Part shown: piece after piece, positions 49,916-59,184 of the stretch
Numbering within the stretch: the stretch's first letter is position 1
Layout of the letters: the number at the start of each line of letters is the position of its first letter
DNA from: Halomonas shengliensis
GTDB taxonomy: Bacteria; Pseudomonadota; Gammaproteobacteria; Pseudomonadales; Halomonadaceae
Direction of reading: 5' to 3'
DNA length: 64,000 nt
Assembly (NCBI RefSeq): GCF_900104135.1
Contig: NZ_FNIV01000005.1
Span: 231,486-295,485, forward strand
Made by a program: the position numbers and the translations under genes
Notes under the pieces: generated by a model
Told to the model about the DNA's origin: nothing
What the model saw: only the letters and a program-made list of their open reading frames with translations
Database searches by the model: none

Positions 49916-51013
49916 TCAGGGTGTCGCGGCATCCCTCTCCTGGCGCCGCTGGCGCCAGGCATCGAAGAGCGCCTGCATGCGTGGCAGGGTGCGGGCGTAC
50001 CAGCGCTCGTCCTTCTCGATGGCGCCCTCGGCGTTGAGCGGGTGGGTGGGGATATGCAGGCGCATGTCCACACCGCGCTCCGGGTGGCGGCCGACCCGCG
50101 CCGCGGCGGAGCGGCGGGCCGGGCCATAGGGGATACGCTCCGCGAGGACGACCAGCCGTTCCGTGGTGGTGGCGAAGCGGATGAAGGCGCGGGCGGCCTC
50201 GGGGCGGCGGGCATGGCGGGGGATCGCCCAGGTCTCGTGCTCCTGCACCTGGCCATCCCAGAGGATCTCGATATCGAGGCCACGGTTGACCATGGCGTCG
50301 AAGAAGCGCCCGTTGTACCCCGAGGCCATCACCACCTCGCCGGCGGCCAGCAGGCGCACCGGCGTCTCGCCCTCCTGCCACCAGTGGATCGCCGCGAGGC
50401 TGTCGAGTCGCGCCAGTGCCAGGTCCAGCCCTCGCGGCGTGCTGAGCAGCCGATAGAGCTCCTGGTGCGGCACGTCATGGGCGAGCAGCGCCCACTCCAG
50501 GTTGACCGCCGGGGTCCGCTGCAGCGCCCGGGGCCCGGGGAAGCGCGCCTGGTCGAAGAGGTCGCCGATGCGCGTCGGGCGGCGCCCGGGGAAGGCCTCG
50601 GGGCGGTAGGCGACCACGGTGGCGAACAGCGTATGGGTCAGGGCGCAGCGGCCGATGGCGCCGGGCAGGAAGTCCTCGCGGGGCGGGGTGCCATCCGGTG
50701 CCGGGGCGGCCAGGTCGGCGGGCAGCGGCGCCAGCAGGCCTGCCTCGCAGGCCGCCATGGCCTGGCTGCGGGTCATGTCGATCACGTCCCAGGGGGCCTC
50801 GCCCCTGGCGGCGGAGCGGCGCAGCTCGCCCAGGTCGCCGTCGTAGCGGTGCACCTCGACGGGAATGCCGGTCTGCACGGTGAAGGGGCTGAAGAGCGCC
50901 TCGCGTTGGGCGCGCTCGTAGGCCCCGCCCCAGCTCAGCACCCGCAGCGGCTCGGCCTGGGCAGCGAGGCTTGTGGCCAGCAGCAGCGCCAGCAGGAGCC
51001 CGCGCCTAGCCAT
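49916..51013 (-). CDS. Orphan periplasmic substrate-binding protein (polyamine-type)
   Basis: The 365-residue protein has a signal peptide (cleavage after LAAQA) and a type II periplasmic-binding fold that starts EPLRVLSWGGAYERAQREAL and ends with a PotD/spermidine-like C-terminal lobe (GEVVMASGYNGRFFDAM). Such proteins usually serve ABC importers of polyamines or organic cations. No permease or ATPase is adjacent. Its start overlaps the end of the ClC gene by 8 nt, so the two are co-transcribed. It may work with a transporter elsewhere or act as a sensor. Confidence 0.82.
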   Translation of the reverse strand: MARRGLLLALLLATSLAAQAEPLRVLSWGGAYERAQREALFSPFTVQTGIPVEVHRYDGDLGELRRSAARGEAPWDVIDMTRSQAMAACEAGLLAPLPADLAAPAPDGTPPREDFLPGAIGRCALTHTLFATVVAYRPEAFPGRRPTRIGDLFDQARFPGPRALQRTPAVNLEWALLAHDVPHQELYRLLSTPRGLDLALARLDSLAAIHWWQEGETPVRLLAAGEVVMASGYNGRFFDAMVNRGLDIEILWDGQVQEHETWAIPRHARRPEAARAFIRFATTTERLVVLAERIPYGPARRSAAARVGRHPERGVDMRLHIPTHPLNAEGAIEKDERWYARTLPRMQALFDAWRQRRQERDAATP

Positions 51014-52751
51014 GACCCTGCTCCTCGCGACGCAGGGTGTCGCTCTGCTCGAGGTAGGCGCGGGCGATGCGTGCCTCGTAGACCACGCCGAGGAAGCGGT
51101 CGTCGTCGACCACCGCCAGCGCCTCGCCGCTGACCTCCTGGAGGCGCGTCATCGCCTCCCACATGGTGGTCGCCGGCGAGAGGGTCGGGCGGCCGGCGTC
51201 GACGCCGTCGGCGGCCGTGTGGCTGCCCCCTGCCTGGTGCAGCGCCTCCAGCTCGGCCAGGGTCACGCAGCCGTGGTAGCGGCCGGCGGCGTCCACCAGG
51301 TGCGCCTCGCCGTGGTGGCCGCGGGCGAGAGCGGCGATGGCCGCCTGCAGCGGGCTCTCCGGGGCCAGGGTCACGCAGTCGTCGCTGAGCAGGTCGGCGG
51401 CTCGCCGCTCCATCAGCAGGGCGCGGCCGCGGCCGGCGGAGAGGTCCAGGCCCCGGCGGTGCAGCTGGATGTCGAACAGCGAGCGGCCGAACAGCTGGGC
51501 CGCGAGCGGGCTGGCCAGGGTGACGCTGGCCAGGGCCGCGGTGGTCAGGGCGTAGTTGCCGGTGAGCTCGAAGACGATCAGCAGGCTGGTGAGGGGGGCG
51601 CCGATGACCGGTGCGGTGACCGCCACCATGCCGCACACCGCGTAGAACACGAAGGTCTCCGTCGCGCCGCCCGTCAGGCTTGCCAGCAGGGTGGCGCAGA
51701 GGGCGCCGAACAGGGTGCCGATCACCAGCGCCGGGCTGAACACCCCGCCGCTGAAGCCCAGCCCCAGGCACAGCGCGGTGGCGGCCACCTTGAGCACCAG
51801 CACCAGCAGCAGCTCGCCGCCCCCGAAGGCGCCGGCGATGGTGGCGAAGCGCAGGGCCTCCTGGCCGATGCCCAGGATGTCGGGCACCCACAGCGCCGTG
51901 AGCCCGAGCAGGGCCCCGGCCAGCGCGGGGCGCCATTCGGGGCGCAGCGGGAGACGACCCGCCAGCCGGCCCATGGCGAGGATGGCATGCATGTAGGCGC
52001 CGGCGAGCAGGGCGCCTAGCCCGCCGATGCCCAGGAAGAGGGCGAACTCCCAGGCGCGGGGCACCGCGGTGTCGGCGACGTGGAACAGCGCCCCCTGGGC
52101 CAGCACCTGGGTGGCGATCACGTGGCCCACCAGCGCCGCGGCGGCGGTGGGGGCGAAGGCGCGCAGGGCATAGTGGCGCAGCACCACCTCGTGGGCGAAG
52201 ACGATGCCCGCCAGGGGCGCATTGAAGGCGGTGGAGATGGCCGCGGCCACGCCGCAGGCGATGGTGATGTTGTCCTCCGAGCGCCCCAGCCTCAGCAGGC
52301 GGGCGCCCAGCGAGCCCAGGGTGGCGCCCAGGTGCACCAGTGGCCCGTACTGGCCCACCGAGGCCCCGGCCCCCAGGGAGAGCAGGGCGGTCAGGGCGGA
52401 GACGCCGCCCTCGCGTGCCGGCAGGCGGCCGCGACGAGTCTGGACCGCGGCGATCACGTCGGCCGGGGTATGCGGGCGCCCCTCGGGCAGGCGACGGTGC
52501 AGCAGGCCGACCACCAGGCCGCCCAGGGTGGGAACCGCCACGGTGGCCAGCGTCAGCAGCACGGGATCGGCCACCATGATGCGGCTGCGCGGCGAGATCA
52601 GCAGCAGCGCGTTGAGGGCCAGCACGGCGCGTACGAAGCCGGCCGCAGCGAGGGCGGCGACGCCGCCGATGGCGGCACCGAGCAGCACCAGCCCCAGGAA
52701 GCGCAGCACCGGCACGGGGCCGCGGCCGGTGGGCGCCGTCGTGGTCTCCAT
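51006..52751 (-). CDS. ClC family anion channel/transporter with CBS domains, lacking the gating glutamate
   Basis: The 581-residue protein has the ClC membrane core (about 15-430) and two C-terminal CBS domains (about 450-575). The second signature, GREGP in E. coli ClC, reads GQYGP here (133-137), so the external gating glutamate is replaced by Tyr135. The first signature, GSGIP, is replaced by RPHTP (92-96). The glutamate equivalent to E. coli Glu203 is kept as Glu188 in IVFAHEVVL. A Cl-/H+ exchanger without the gate glutamate would be expected to leak or act as a channel, or this clade uses another anion. ATG 52751 is chosen; the longer frame lacks a better start. Confidence 0.88.
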   Translation of the reverse strand: METTTAPTGRGPVPVLRFLGLVLLGAAIGGVAALAAAGFVRAVLALNALLLISPRSRIMVADPVLLTLATVAVPTLGGLVVGLLHRRLPEGRPHTPADVIAAVQTRRGRLPAREGGVSALTALLSLGAGASVGQYGPLVHLGATLGSLGARLLRLGRSEDNITIACGVAAAISTAFNAPLAGIVFAHEVVLRHYALRAFAPTAAAALVGHVIATQVLAQGALFHVADTAVPRAWEFALFLGIGGLGALLAGAYMHAILAMGRLAGRLPLRPEWRPALAGALLGLTALWVPDILGIGQEALRFATIAGAFGGGELLLVLVLKVAATALCLGLGFSGGVFSPALVIGTLFGALCATLLASLTGGATETFVFYAVCGMVAVTAPVIGAPLTSLLIVFELTGNYALTTAALASVTLASPLAAQLFGRSLFDIQLHRRGLDLSAGRGRALLMERRAADLLSDDCVTLAPESPLQAAIAALARGHHGEAHLVDAAGRYHGCVTLAELEALHQAGGSHTAADGVDAGRPTLSPATTMWEAMTRLQEVSGEALAVVDDDRFLGVVYEARIARAYLEQSDTLRREEQGHG

Positions 52752-52888
52752 ACCCAAGGTGTAGGTGGCGGGACCCGCGCCGTCCACCCGGCCACATGCC
52801 GCCCGCAAGGGTCCTGGTCCGGCTTGGCGACGCGCCAGCGGGTCACGCCGCGGGCCAGCCCCGCCGCGCTTTCACCGGAGGCGCGGTA

Positions 52889-53284
52889 TCAGGCGGCCTG
52901 GCCGAAGCGGCGGTGCAGCCAGGCGTTGATGGCGTCGGACTCGTAGAGCCACTCCACCTCGCCGTCGTCGCGGGCGATGCGCAGGCAGGGCACCTTGACG
53001 CGGCCGCCCCCCTCGGCGAGCTCGCGGCGGTGGTCCGGGTCGAGCTGGGCGTCGCGCACCTCGATGGGCAGCCCCAGGCGGGCGATCTCCTTGCGCACCT
53101 TGACGCAGAAGGGACAGGTGCGGAACTGGTATAGGGCCAGGTCCTCGCAGGCGCGATCGACCTGGGCCTGAGCTTCCGCGCCGCGCTCCACGGCCCGCGG
53201 GGTGGAGAGCTTCTCGGCGATCAGCACCACCGGCGCCAGTACCAGGCGCAGGCCGCGGAAGAAGAGGCGGATCAGGGGTCGCAT
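52889..53284 (-). CDS. Glutaredoxin-like membrane-anchored protein
   Basis: The 131-residue protein starts with a basic, hydrophobic segment (about 1-23, IRLFFRGLRLVLAPVVLIAEKL) that may anchor it. A glutaredoxin/GST-N fold follows with the redox motif RTCPFCVKVRKEI (Cys near 57 and 60), VKVPCLRI (cis-Pro) and WLYESDAINAWL. It probably acts as a thiol-disulfide reductase at the membrane, perhaps with glutathione. It is separate from ClC by 137 nt and in the same direction. Confidence 0.87.
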   Translation of the reverse strand: MRPLIRLFFRGLRLVLAPVVLIAEKLSTPRAVERGAEAQAQVDRACEDLALYQFRTCPFCVKVRKEIARLGLPIEVRDAQLDPDHRRELAEGGGRVKVPCLRIARDDGEVEWLYESDAINAWLHRRFGQAA

Positions 53285-53358
53285 GGGGTGGGGTCCTCGT
53301 GGTGGCTCGCAGGGGGCGGCCATGATGCCACGCCCCCCGGCGAGCGGCCACCCGGGGC

Positions 53359-54537
53359 TCAGGGCGCCTCGGCGGGGAAGCGGGCGAGCAGCTCCCGGGC
53401 CTCGCCCTCGCGCCTCACCTCCAGGGGCAGCAGGGTGCCCGGGGCCTGGCGCCGGATGATCGCCACCAGCTCCCCGGCGGCCGCCACCGGTCGCCCGGCG
53501 GCGGCGACGATGAGGTCGTCCTCGACGAGCCCGCTCGCCTCGGCGACGCTCTCCGGCTCCACCCGGGCCACCCGGACCCCCGCCTCGTCGGGGAACAGCA
53601 GCACCCCCAGCCGCGGCGGCGCCGCGGGCTCGTGGCGCGCCTCGTCGCCCAGGCCGAACAGGGCATCGGCGATGCCGTCAGGCGCCGGGCAGCCACGCTC
53701 CCGGTCCCAGGCCAGGGCGCTTGAGGTCGCCTCGATGCCCAGCGCGGCGAGCTGGTGGGGCACCCCGTGGCCATGGCGCACGTGGCCCTCGCCCATCAGC
53801 CCCACCACCAGCGGCGCCTGCTCGGCGGCCCGGGCGAGGCCCTCGGCCATGGCGCGATCCCAGACCAGCTGGGCGGCGATGAAGCGCTCGAGCCCCTCGG
53901 CGTTTTCGGCGGTGTCCGGGGCGTCGGCCGTCGGGTCGGCGGCCTCGGGGTGCTCGGCGTAGACCTCGGCCAGGGCGGTACGATAGGCAGGGGAGGCTGG
54001 TGCCGGTTCGCTCAGGCCGTGGCGCGCCGCCTCCGGTACCGCCGTCCAGCCCTCGTCGGCGAGCCGGCGGCGCAGCTCGGGGGTGACATTGAGCGCCACC
54101 AGCGGAATCCGGTGCATACGCGCGAAGTGCAGGATCGGCAGGTAGAGTGCCGGATCGTAGCCCCACGCCTGGTGCCAGCCGCTCGCCTCGAGGAAGCCCG
54201 CTTCGTCTAGCTCGCCGGCGACCCAGGCATCCAGCGCTGGCTGCGCCTCCCGCGGCAGCATCTCCAGGCCGATGGCGAGCCCCGGCTCGAGGGCGTGCAG
54301 CGCCGCCAGGGTGTGCAGCTGCCAGCGATGGTGGGCCAGCCGCTCGTGCTGCTCGCCCAGCAGCACCACGCGGTGTGCGGCGAGCTCCGACAGCAGGCTG
54401 TCCGCGGCCAGCGTCTCGCCGTGGCGCTGCCACTCCCCGGGGGCGGGGCAGGCGTCGGCCATGACGGGAGCGGCGGGGAGGGCGAGGGCCAGCCCCAGGG
54501 TCAGGCCCAGGGCGGGGAGGGGGACGATCGTCGGCAT
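53359..54537 (-). CDS. ChaN-like (haem-binding) protein with C-terminal PDZ domain
   Basis: The 392-residue protein has a signal peptide (cleavage near APVMA), a ChaN/DUF399 domain (about 40-285, [19 protein letters not shown] and [17 protein letters not shown]) and a PDZ domain (about 305-385, [19 protein letters not shown]). ChaN proteins bind haem and are linked to iron uptake; the PDZ adds a peptide-binding module. ATG 54537 fits the signal peptide and has GGAGCG before it; an ATG seven codons earlier is less likely. It is divergent from the metal ABC operon. Confidence 0.85.
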   Translation of the reverse strand: MPTIVPLPALGLTLGLALALPAAPVMADACPAPGEWQRHGETLAADSLLSELAAHRVVLLGEQHERLAHHRWQLHTLAALHALEPGLAIGLEMLPREAQPALDAWVAGELDEAGFLEASGWHQAWGYDPALYLPILHFARMHRIPLVALNVTPELRRRLADEGWTAVPEAARHGLSEPAPASPAYRTALAEVYAEHPEAADPTADAPDTAENAEGLERFIAAQLVWDRAMAEGLARAAEQAPLVVGLMGEGHVRHGHGVPHQLAALGIEATSSALAWDRERGCPAPDGIADALFGLGDEARHEPAAPPRLGVLLFPDEAGVRVARVEPESVAEASGLVEDDLIVAAAGRPVAAAGELVAIIRRQAPGTLLPLEVRREGEARELLARFPAEAP

Positions 54538-54660
54538 GTAGCGGCGCTCCGTTGGCATTCCGGGCCTACCATAGCCGACCCGGCGCGGCGCTGGGTATGG
54601 GCGTCTCGATGAGGGTGATAGGCAGCCGCGATTATCAGCGCCGGCGCTTCGCGTTACTCT

Positions 54661-55686
54661 ATGGGTTCACGCCTGCTCCCGGAGTCTCGAGTGCCCCGTT
54701 TCCGTTTCCGTTTCCTCCGCCGCCCCGCCGCCACGCTGCTGCTCCTTGCCTTGACCGCCTCACCGGTCGCGGCCGAGTCGCCATCCTCCCCCGTGCTGGA
54801 GGTGGTCGCCACCACCAGCATGGTCGCCGATGCGGTGCGCAAGGTCGGCGGCGAGCGGGTCGCGGTGCAGGGTCTGATGGGTCCCGGCGTCGATCCCCAC
54901 CTCTACCGCCAGACCCGCAGCGACGTGATGGCCATGAGCCGCGCCGACGCAGTGTTCTGGAACGGTCTCAACCTCGAGGTGCAGCTGACCGAGCTGCTCG
55001 CCCGCCTGGAGGCGCGCCGCCCGGTGATCGCCGTGGGCGAGGCGGTGCCCGTGGAGGCGCGCCTGGCCGACGAGGAGTACCCCGACCAGCCCGATCCCCA
55101 CGTATGGATGGACCCGGGCCGCTGGCGCCACGCGGTGATCGCCGTGCGCGATGCGCTGATCGAGCTCGACCCCGAGGGCGCCGATGCCTACGAGGCCAGC
55201 GCCCAGGCCTATCTGGAGGAGCTCGAGGCGCTGGACGCCTACGCCCGCGAGGCCCTGGCGAGCATTCCCGAGCAGACCCGGGTGCTGGTCACCGCCCACG
55301 ACGCCTTCGGCTACTTCGGCGAGGCCTACGACATCGAGGTGCTGGGCATCCAGGGCTTCTCCACCGAGAGCGAGGCGGGCCTGGCGCGCATCGAGTCGCT
55401 GGTCGACCTGCTGGTGGAGCGCGAGATCGGCGCGCTGTTTGTGGAGACCTCGGTGTCGGATCGCAACGTCAGGGCGCTGATCGAGGGCGCCGCCGCCGTG
55501 GGCCACGAGGTGCGCATCGGCGGCGAGCTCTACTCCGACGCCATGGGTCCCGAGGGGAGCTACGAGGGGACCTGGCTGGGGATGCTGGACCACAACGTCA
55601 CCGTGATCGCCCGGGCCCTGGGCGGCGAGGCGCCCGAGGCGGGGCGCCTGGGCCGCCTGGAGGACGCCGGCAACGAGGAGCCATGA
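54661..55686 (+). CDS. Metal ABC importer substrate-binding protein (Mn/Zn type)
   Basis: The protein is a cluster A-I (ZnuA/PsaA-like) periplasmic binding protein. From ATG 54661 it has 341 residues; a GTG at 54691 with GGAG before it would remove ten residues and gives a neater signal peptide. Metal ligands appear as His in GVDPHLYRQ, His in [10 protein letters not shown], Glu in FVETSVSD and Asp in [11 protein letters not shown]. The His-His-Glu-Asp set, without the histidine-rich loop of ZnuA, favours manganese. It overlaps the ATPase gene by ATGA. Confidence 0.9.
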   Translation: MGSRLLPESRVPRFRFRFLRRPAATLLLLALTASPVAAESPSSPVLEVVATTSMVADAVRKVGGERVAVQGLMGPGVDPHLYRQTRSDVMAMSRADAVFWNGLNLEVQLTELLARLEARRPVIAVGEAVPVEARLADEEYPDQPDPHVWMDPGRWRHAVIAVRDALIELDPEGADAYEASAQAYLEELEALDAYAREALASIPEQTRVLVTAHDAFGYFGEAYDIEVLGIQGFSTESEAGLARIESLVDLLVEREIGALFVETSVSDRNVRALIEGAAAVGHEVRIGGELYSDAMGPEGSYEGTWLGMLDHNVTVIARALGGEAPEAGRLGRLEDAGNEEP

Positions 55687-56483
55687 GCATGCCCGATTCG
55701 CGTCTCGACAAGGCGGTGATCGCCAGCCCCCTGGCCATCCAGGGGCTCACCGTCAGCTACGACCAGCGCCCGGTGGTGCATTCGGTGGACTTCGTCACCC
55801 CGCCGGGGAGCATGAGCGCCATCATCGGCCCCAACGGCGCTGGCAAGTCGACCCTGCTCAAGGCGGCGCTGGGCATCACCCCGCGCCTCACCGGCGAGGT
55901 GCGCGTCTTCGGCCGGCCGCTGGAGCAGGAGACCCGCCACCTGGCCTACGTGCCCCAGCGCTCCAGCGTCGACTGGGACTTCCCGGCGCGGGTCATCGAC
56001 GTGGTGGGCATGGGGCTCTACCGCGACCTGCGCTGGTGGCAGTTCGGCGCCCGCCGGCTGCGCGCCCGGGCCATGGAGAGCCTGGCCCGGGTCGGCATGG
56101 AGCCCTTCGCCGAGCGCCAGATCGGCCAGCTCTCCGGCGGCCAGCAGCAGCGGGTCTTCCTGGCCCGGGCGCTGGTCCAGGAGGCCGACCTCACCATCCT
56201 CGACGAGCCCTTCGCCGGGGTCGATGCCGCCACCGAGGCGGCGATCATCGAGGTGCTCAAGGCGCTGCGCGACGAGGGGCGCACCCTGCTCTGCGTGCAC
56301 CATGACCTGGCCACGGTGCGCCACTACTTCGACCATGTGCTGCTGATGAACGTGCGCCGCATCGCCGCCGGCCCGGTGGACGACGTCTTCACCGAGGAGA
56401 ACCTGCAGGCCACCTACGGCGGGCGGCTGAGCCCCGTGCAGCTGGCGCGGCTGACCGAGGCGCCCCGGGAGACGGTGCGATGA
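55683..56483 (+). CDS. Metal ABC importer ATPase
   Basis: The 266-residue ATPase has Walker [17 protein letters not shown] (about 48-63), signature [16 protein letters not shown] (about 149-164), Walker [13 protein letters not shown] and the switch histidine in CVHHDL. It powers the importer formed with the binding protein upstream and the two permeases downstream. It overlaps both neighbours by 4 nt. Confidence 0.95.
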   Translation: MSMPDSRLDKAVIASPLAIQGLTVSYDQRPVVHSVDFVTPPGSMSAIIGPNGAGKSTLLKAALGITPRLTGEVRVFGRPLEQETRHLAYVPQRSSVDWDFPARVIDVVGMGLYRDLRWWQFGARRLRARAMESLARVGMEPFAERQIGQLSGGQQQRVFLARALVQEADLTILDEPFAGVDAATEAAIIEVLKALRDEGRTLLCVHHDLATVRHYFDHVLLMNVRRIAAGPVDDVFTEENLQATYGGRLSPVQLARLTEAPRETVR

Positions 56484-57688
56484 TCGAGACCTGGGGCCGG
56501 GCGCTCGCCTTCAGCCTGGGCTACAACACCAGCCTGGTGACGGTGGGAGCCATGCTGCTGGCCGCCGCCGCCGGCATGGTGGGCAGCTTCGTGCTGCTGC
56601 GCAAGCGTGCCCTGGTCAGCGATGCCATCAGCCACGCCACCCTGCCGGGGCTGGCCCTGGCCTTCCTGGTGGTGGGGCTGGCCCAGGGCGACGGCCGGGT
56701 GCTGCCGGCGCTGCTGGCCGGCGCCGCCGGCAGCGCCGCCCTGGGGCTGTGGCTGGTGCAGCGCATCGGCGAGCGCACCCGCCTGGGCGAGGACGCCGCC
56801 ATCGGCGCGGTGCTCTCCACCTTCTTCGCCTTCGGCGTGGTGCTGATCACGGTGATCCAGACCCTCTCGGTGCGCGGCCAGTCGGGGCTGACCGGCTACC
56901 TGGTGGGCGCCACCGCCGGCATGCTCTACGCCGAGGCGCTGCTGATCGCCGCCTGCGGCCTCGCCCTGCTGGTGGCGGTGCTGGTGTGGCGGCGCGACCT
57001 GCTGCTGCTCTGCTTCGACCCTGCCTTCGCCCGCAGCCAGGGGCTCGACACCGGCCGGCTCGACCTGCTGCTGCTGCTGCTGCTGATGGCGGTGGTGGTG
57101 ATCGGGCTCAAGGTGACCGGGCTGATCCTGGTGGTGGCGCTGACCATCATCCCGCCGGTGGCGGCGCGCTTCTGGACCGACCAGCCGATGCGCATGGTGG
57201 CCCTGGCCGCGCTGCTCGGGGCGCTGGCCGGCTACCTGGGCGTCACTCTCTCCAGCGCCCGGGAGGGGCTGCCCACCGGACCGCTGATCGTGCTGGCCGC
57301 CTTCGCGCTGTTCCTGGTCTCCTTCCTGTTCTCGCCGCGCCGCGGGGTGCTCGCCTCGCTGCTCGCCTATCGCCGCCTGCGCCAGCGCGTGCACCTGCGC
57401 CAGGGGCTGCTGGCGCTGGGGCGCGACGAACCGATCTTCGACGGCCTGACCCTCAGGCTGCTGCGCCGCCGTGGCCATGTGCGCCGCGACGGGGTCGCCA
57501 CCCCGGCCGGCCTGGCGGCGGCCCGGGACGCCGAGCACGAGGAGCGGCTCTGGGCGCTCTACCGGCGGCGCTACCCCGACGACGCCCTGCACCGCGAGCA
57601 CGCCGGCCTCACCCCCATCGGCCAGGTGCTCTCCGCGGATGCCATCCATGCCCTGGAGAGGGAGCTACCGCCGGAGGGAGCGCGATGA
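56480..57688 (+). CDS. Metal ABC importer permease with DtxR/MntR-like C-terminal extension
   Basis: The 402-residue protein has an ABC-3 permease domain (about 1-285, eight or nine helices, with [20 protein letters not shown]) and an extra cytoplasmic tail of about 110 residues. The tail reads like a DtxR/MntR dimerisation and metal-binding part: [27 protein letters not shown] and [17 protein letters not shown] resemble the family pattern of HRLWE, H-x2-AE and EH-x-LS. It could sense imported metal and feed back on transport. A second permease follows, overlapping by 4 nt. Confidence 0.9.
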   Translation: MIETWGRALAFSLGYNTSLVTVGAMLLAAAAGMVGSFVLLRKRALVSDAISHATLPGLALAFLVVGLAQGDGRVLPALLAGAAGSAALGLWLVQRIGERTRLGEDAAIGAVLSTFFAFGVVLITVIQTLSVRGQSGLTGYLVGATAGMLYAEALLIAACGLALLVAVLVWRRDLLLLCFDPAFARSQGLDTGRLDLLLLLLLMAVVVIGLKVTGLILVVALTIIPPVAARFWTDQPMRMVALAALLGALAGYLGVTLSSAREGLPTGPLIVLAAFALFLVSFLFSPRRGVLASLLAYRRLRQRVHLRQGLLALGRDEPIFDGLTLRLLRRRGHVRRDGVATPAGLAAARDAEHEERLWALYRRRYPDDALHREHAGLTPIGQVLSADAIHALERELPPEGAR

Positions 57689-58608
57689 GCGAGTTCATGA
57701 TGTTCAGCCTGGTGCCGCTGACGGTGGCGATCCTGATCTCCATGACCTGCGCGCTGCTGGGCAACTTCCTGGTGCTGCGTCGCCAGAGCCTGATCGGCGA
57801 TGCCATCAGCCATGTGGCGCTGCCGGGCATCGTGGTCAGCTTCCTGATCACCGGCACCCTGGCGTCGCTGGCGATGATGCTGGGCGCCGGGGTGGCCGCC
57901 CTGGTCACCGTGGTGCTGATCGAGCTGATCCGCCGCCTGGGGCGGGTGGAGGGCAGCGCCGCCATGGGCGTGGTGTTCACCAGCCTCTTCGCCCTGGGGG
58001 TGCTGCTGCTGGAGTGGCACGGCGCCGGCGGGGTGCACCTGGACGTGGAGCACGCCCTCTACGGCAATCTGGAGAGCCTGATCTGGTTCGAGGGCACCGG
58101 GCCGGCCGCGCTGCTCGACCCGGTAGCGTTGGCCGACCTGCCGCCGCAGCTGGGGCGGGCCGCCTGGGTGGCGCTGGTGGTGCTGGCCTTCGTGGTGGTG
58201 CTGCGTCGCCCGCTGGTGCTGGCGAGCTTCGACCCCGACTTCGCCGCCAGCGTGCGCGCCCGGCCGGCGCTGGTCGACCTGTTGCTGGTGACCCTGGTGG
58301 CGGTGGCGGCCATCGCCGCCTTCGAGGCGGTGGGCTCGATCATCGTCATCGCCATGTTCGTCTGCCCGGCGGCCGCGGCGCGGCTGATGACCAACCGCCT
58401 CGGCGTGCAGATCGCCTGGAGCCAGGCCTTCGCGGTGGCCTCGGCGGTGGTCGGCTACCTGCTGGCCGGTGAGGCGCCGCGCTGGCTGGGCGTCGAGGCC
58501 TCGCTCAGCGCCGCCGGCATGATCGCCACCGTCGCCGGCTTGATCCTGCTTGCCGCCTGCCTGTTCGGCCCCTGCCGGGCACGCACCGGTACCGCGCGGC
58601 GCGCCTGA
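57685..58608 (+). CDS. Metal ABC importer permease, second subunit
   Basis: The 307-residue ABC-3 permease begins [20 protein letters not shown] and carries LVLRRQSLIGDAISHVALPG, the family coupling region. It lacks the tail of its partner. Two different permeases in one operon match Mn importers such as MntABCD/SitABCD. It is the last gene; no terminator is clear before the convergent ridA-like gene 14 nt away. Confidence 0.94.
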   Translation: MSEFMMFSLVPLTVAILISMTCALLGNFLVLRRQSLIGDAISHVALPGIVVSFLITGTLASLAMMLGAGVAALVTVVLIELIRRLGRVEGSAAMGVVFTSLFALGVLLLEWHGAGGVHLDVEHALYGNLESLIWFEGTGPAALLDPVALADLPPQLGRAAWVALVVLAFVVVLRRPLVLASFDPDFAASVRARPALVDLLLVTLVAVAAIAAFEAVGSIIVIAMFVCPAAAARLMTNRLGVQIAWSQAFAVASAVVGYLLAGEAPRWLGVEASLSAAGMIATVAGLILLAACLFGPCRARTGTARRA

Positions 58609-58622
58609 CCGCCAGCCCCGCC

Positions 58623-59072
58623 TTACTCGCTCGCCGGGTCGTCCGCGTCACCCGCGGCCTCCTCCTCGGCCGGCTCTGCCTGCCGCTCGGCGGGGCGGCG
58701 GGCCATCACGGTGATCTCCACGTGGGCGCCGCCGTAGAGGCGCGGCGACTGGGTGCAGGTGCGCGCCGGATAGCGGCAGGCGTCGAAGAACTCGGCGTAG
58801 GCGGCGTCCATCTCGCGGATCTGGTCGAGGTCGGTGATATGCACGTCGACCCGCACCACATCGGTCATCTCGCAGCCGATGGAGCCCAGCATGCGCTGCA
58901 CGCGGCGCATCACCAGGCGGGTCTCCTCGCCCATGTCGCCGATCACCGTCTCCCCGCCCTGGATATCCTCGGCGGTCAACCCCGAGAGGAAGACGTAGTC
59001 GTCGTCGATCACCATATGGCTGCCGGGGAAGAGCGGGGCGGGCAGGGTGGGGTCGTTCTGGAACTGCGGCAT
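58623..59072 (-). CDS. RidA family protein
   Basis: The 149-residue protein has the RidA/YjgF core, with VFLSGLTAED, VVRVDVHITDLDQI, the conserved arginine in YPARTCTQS (about 105) and the glutamate in HVEITVMARR. Members deaminate reactive enamine/imine intermediates. Its tail (about 128-149) is a Glu/Ala/Asp-rich extension not typical of the ~130-residue family. ATG 59072 with GAGG upstream is the start. Confidence 0.88.
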   Translation of the reverse strand: MPQFQNDPTLPAPLFPGSHMVIDDDYVFLSGLTAEDIQGGETVIGDMGEETRLVMRRVQRMLGSIGCEMTDVVRVDVHITDLDQIREMDAAYAEFFDACRYPARTCTQSPRLYGGAHVEITVMARRPAERQAEPAEEEAAGDADDPASE

Positions 59073-59184
59073 GCGGGCATCCTCGGGGCGGTGGACGGCG
59101 TCCCGGGAAGCGTCGTCCAGCGTCACGGGGATGTCCAGGCGCCTGACGCGCCTTGCGGCCAACGGGCCTGCAGCCGGCTCCGCC

